Positions 61,103 to 64,000 of a stretch of 64,000 nucleotides of DNA are shown one piece after another. Every line of letters starts with the position of its first letter. Within the stretch, counting starts at the first letter, position 1. This DNA comes from Talinum fruticosum. Lineage: Eukaryota; Streptophyta; Magnoliopsida; Caryophyllales; Talinaceae. The stretch is from NCBI GenBank assembly GCA_021018815.1, contig JAITYX010000063.1, positions 2,779,501 to 2,843,500 on the forward strand. The letters run 5' to 3'. The notes under the pieces are model-generated. The model was not told the DNA's origin and ran no database searches. It was given only the letters and a program-made list of their open reading frames with translations. The position numbers and the translations under genes were made by a program.

Positions 61103-62667
61103 CTACACACATACTCGAATTTGTCTTACAAGTGTTGCCTTAGTCCGGAATTTTTGCTGGAACTTCTTTAAACATCTCTCTCTCCATAGCTCATAAACCG
61201 ACCCTACAAGGATGGTTCTAAGCGACTTATTTCTGTGTGAATTCCCCTTGCAGCATGTTGTAAACCATCGTATTTCCTTCTTTAACTCCCAGCTTCTTGT
61301 CCTCATCTTTGACCACTTCAACATTTCACCCAAAAAATTTGAGCTGAGAAAGGGCATGTGAAGAAAATGTGCTGACAATTATGCTGCCATAGGTCTCCAC
61401 ACAACAGGCACTCGGTTATCTACTGATACTCCCCTATTAGCAAGTAATTTAGCAGTGGGCAATCGTTTTGACAGAGCTAACCATAAGATGATTTTGTGTC
61501 TATCCAAGCCCAACTCTTCCATACTACTTTCCACCACCTGACTTTCTCAAGGTTTGATGAAAACCGTGCATAATTGGTCTGTGTGGAGAACTTACTTTAC
61601 TGCTGCAACCACTTCTTTGCTTTGTGCACATCCCCAAGTTGTTGTATCGATTCATCCCGGATTTCAAGCATCTACCTCCACCCCCAGGCATCACCACAAT
61701 GGCTTTGAATAAAGAAGATATTCCTTCCATGGAGCATATAAGTTGCTCCCTATCTAGTGAAGATGGAGTTTGAATGAATGAATTTCCAAACCCATTTCAC
61801 AAACTATGCTTTATTCTAGGATAGGATTTCTTTAAAATTGAGCTCCCCATTTTGACATGATCGGCAAATACTTTTCCAACTCACAAGAGCCATCTTTTTG
61901 CCTTCAATGCTTCCACTCCATAGATATTTACTACAAAGGGATTCAATGACATGGATTGTGTGTCTGTGGTAATATAAAAATCTGAGACCAAAAGTTGATT
62001 AGTCTCGAGATTATTGCAGCAATCAAAGTTCTCCTTCATACATAAGATAAGTTTCTGGCCGCCCATGATGTAATCCTTTGTTTGATTTTGTCAACTAAAG
62101 GCTGACATATGTTGTGGAAGAGTCTCTTAGTTGATAGAGGAAGTCCCAAATATCTGAATGGGAAACTTCCCGGAGAGAACCCTGAAGTGTGCAAAATGTT
62201 AGGCTGCATATTACTCTATATACCACCTAAATAAATCTCAGCTTTGTCTAGATTTGCAGTTAGCCCTGTCATCGGTGAAAATTCATTAAAGTAGTCCTAT
62301 AAACATTGGATTGAAGGTATGTCCCCTCCGGAGAATAGTAGTACATCATCCACGAATACTAAATGTGTTATTTTAGTTCTTGCACACTTGGGATGGAAGG
62401 AGAATTCTCCCTTTTATATAACTAGATTCAACCCCTTGATAGCACTTCCATACAAAGCACAAATTGATAAGGTGATACCGGATCACCTTGCCCCAAACCA
62501 CAAGCCCCAAAAAGAAACCTTTTGATTCTCCATTAAGGTTAATTGAGAATTTTGTAGTAGAGACACATGTCATGATCAAACCGATAAAATCAGTAGGTAA
62601 ACCAAATTATGCCAACATATCCTCCAAAAATTGCCAACCGATCGTATCATATGCTTTGGAATCTTAG
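61103..62667 (-). pseudogene. LINE ORF2 3' part (RT and zf-RVT), 5'-truncated
   Basis: Minus-strand order: DSKAYDTIGWQFLEDMLA, CVSTTKFSINLNGESKGFF, LGQGDPVSPYQFVLCMEVL, then the intact catalytic box FVDDVLLFSGG (about 62340-62372), LTANLDKAEIYLGG, and a C-terminal part ending VYELWRERCLKKFQ. This is an L1-type plant LINE lacking the RNase H tail of the 38-kb copy. Stops and shifts interrupt it. It starts inside the RT domain, directly against Copia sequence. Confidence 0.85.
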
Positions 62668-64000
62668 GGCTCTTGCAACACTCAAAATATGACGATGTTT
62701 CTTTTAAACCCTACCATTTTGTTGAGGGGTGTCTACGATGCTAGTTTGATGGATAATTCATTTTTCTCCATAAAATTATTTCATGGGTTTAGAGGTGAAT
62801 TCATACCCATTGTCACTTCTAATGATTTTAACTTTGGCTCCAAATTAGGTATCCGCCATAGTGACAAAATTCTTTACAACTTGTGAAGCTTCAGTCTTTT
62901 GACTCATTAAATAAACCCATATACCCCGGCTAGCATCATCAACAATAGACAGGAAATATTGAGCACCCGAAAGTGACTTTACCCGATATGCACCGCAGCT
63001 ATCACAATGAATAAGATCAAAGCAATTTATGCCTTTATTTTCACTAGTAGGGAAAGACATACGAGTTTGTTTTGCACGCAAACAAACATCACATAAGTCG
63101 TTTTTATGTCTACCACTACAAATACTAGGTAAACTAGATAAAGCCTGAGTCAATGGGTGCCCTAGGCGACAATGCCATGTATCATAGGAGATCACCTTGT
63201 TAGTTTCAACACTAGATGGTGTAGAATGCTTGAAGTAGTATACCCCTCTTTTTGGCTCACCCACTCCAATTGTGCTCCTCGTAGTAAGGTCCTATATTGC
63301 ACATAGGCTTTTGATAAATGTTACTTTACAATTATTTTCTTCAAGCAATTGAAATATAGATATTGAGCTATAATTAAGACCGGGAACAAATAAAACGTCA
63401 TCTAATCTCGGTTTCAAGTTCAAAGAAATTGACCCATTTTTTGTAGCTAAAGTTTCATCTTCATTAGGTAACTTCACGGTATCGATGGTATGTCATGTGC
63501 ATCACTTAGTAGTTCTAAGAACCCCGTCATCCGACACAAAGCACCGAAATAAAGCAACCAACCTGTCTTTACCGATAATTTCTCATGTCCAGGTTTTTGA
63601 GTTTCAATGAGACTCAAAAGCCTTTGTACCTGGTCGGGAATGAATCCCATTGTTACTTGCTTAGTATCCTACTCTTTCACGTTCATGCCTTCGGCATAGA
63701 CTTGTGTGGCGTTGACGATTTCTCTTCCACGACCTCGACCTGGATTTTCGCAGCCTCCTGTCCGTCCTCCGCGACCTTATCCTCGACCGGTTTTACCACA
63801 TCGGTTTCCCCATCCCCGTTGGGTAACCGATTATTTCAAGCAATTTGCTTCTTTGTGTCCCATCTTACCGCAGTGCTTGCAACTCACCTTTTCACCTTAC
63901 ATTGCACTCAACCTGGCGAAGGCCGCCACATTGTCTAGCTTAAGGCCACGGTCATTGTAAGAAGCACGGCCGCGGGACCGACCGGGATCGAGTTTCCCCA
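62668..64000 (-). pseudogene. Ty1/Copia gag-pol fragment (zinc knuckle to integrase)
   Basis: Minus-strand order from the right edge: gag zinc knuckle CKHCGKMGHKEANC (63840-63881); a protease-to-integrase linker VLFVPGLNYSSISIFQLLEE; the integrase zinc domain WHCRLGHP..LCDVCLRAKQ; and the catalytic core with HCDSCGAY, FLSIVDDASRGIWVYL and IRSDNGYEF (near 62800-62832). It continues to SVARAL at the junction with the LINE. The protease motif itself is degraded. RT and RNase H are missing. The element continues beyond the window on its 5' side. Confidence 0.88.

Overview
The window is nuclear DNA of a flowering plant, most likely a eudicot. The evidence is AT-rich intergenic sequence, GT-AG introns of about 80 to 1,400 bp, CT-rich promoter tracts, and dense plant-type transposons (CACTA, hAT, LINE with DUF4283/RNase H, Ty1/Copia, TRIM, tRNA-derived SINE, solo LTRs). 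The species cannot be named from this alone.

Two well-supported protein genes are present, both on the + strand. At 24.1-31.1 kb is a 17-exon ZIFL-type (zinc-induced facilitator-like) MFS transporter. It carries a 1-bp deletion in exon 11 and a perfect 126-bp tandem duplication over its last splice acceptor and terminal exon. The last exon of a close paralogue lies at 401-522, so ZIFL genes are tandemly arranged here and are now separated by about 23 kb of transposon-rich DNA. At 49.6-53.7 kb is an apparently intact 9-coding-exon type I inositol polyphosphate 5-phosphatase. The two genes have no evident functional link.

Everything else is mobile or decayed DNA. 3.8-10.3 kb: CACTA remnants of one family, interrupted by a complete 3,044-bp CACTA of a second family (TSD TTT). 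10.3-13.1 kb: LINE RT and RNase H fragments, a SINE and a 424-bp TRIM. 13.8-17.0 kb: deleted LINE with TSDs and a nested hAT-like element. 17.1-19.8 kb: 2.7-kb solo LTR (TSD CATAT) with a GC-rich block. 21.1-22.4 kb: large foldback palindrome. 34-38 kb: MITE-like inverted repeats around a 1.45-kb solo LTR (TSD TTCCC). 38.2-46.2 kb: full-length but decayed 8-kb LINE with 13-bp TSDs. 55.6-59.6 kb: CACTA with both ends, TSD ATT and a DUF4216 remnant. 60.5 kb: SINE with TSD and poly(A). 61.1-64 kb: a LINE fragment fused to a Ty1/Copia gag-pol fragment that runs off the right edge.

I found no CRISPR array, prokaryotic operon, rRNA or free-standing tRNA gene, and nothing I could defend as a wholly new system. 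The most interesting items are the two changes in the ZIFL gene, the nested and rearranged CACTA cluster, the foldback palindrome and the GC-rich blocks carried inside otherwise AT-rich transposons. All splice sites and alignments were read by eye and no database search was made.
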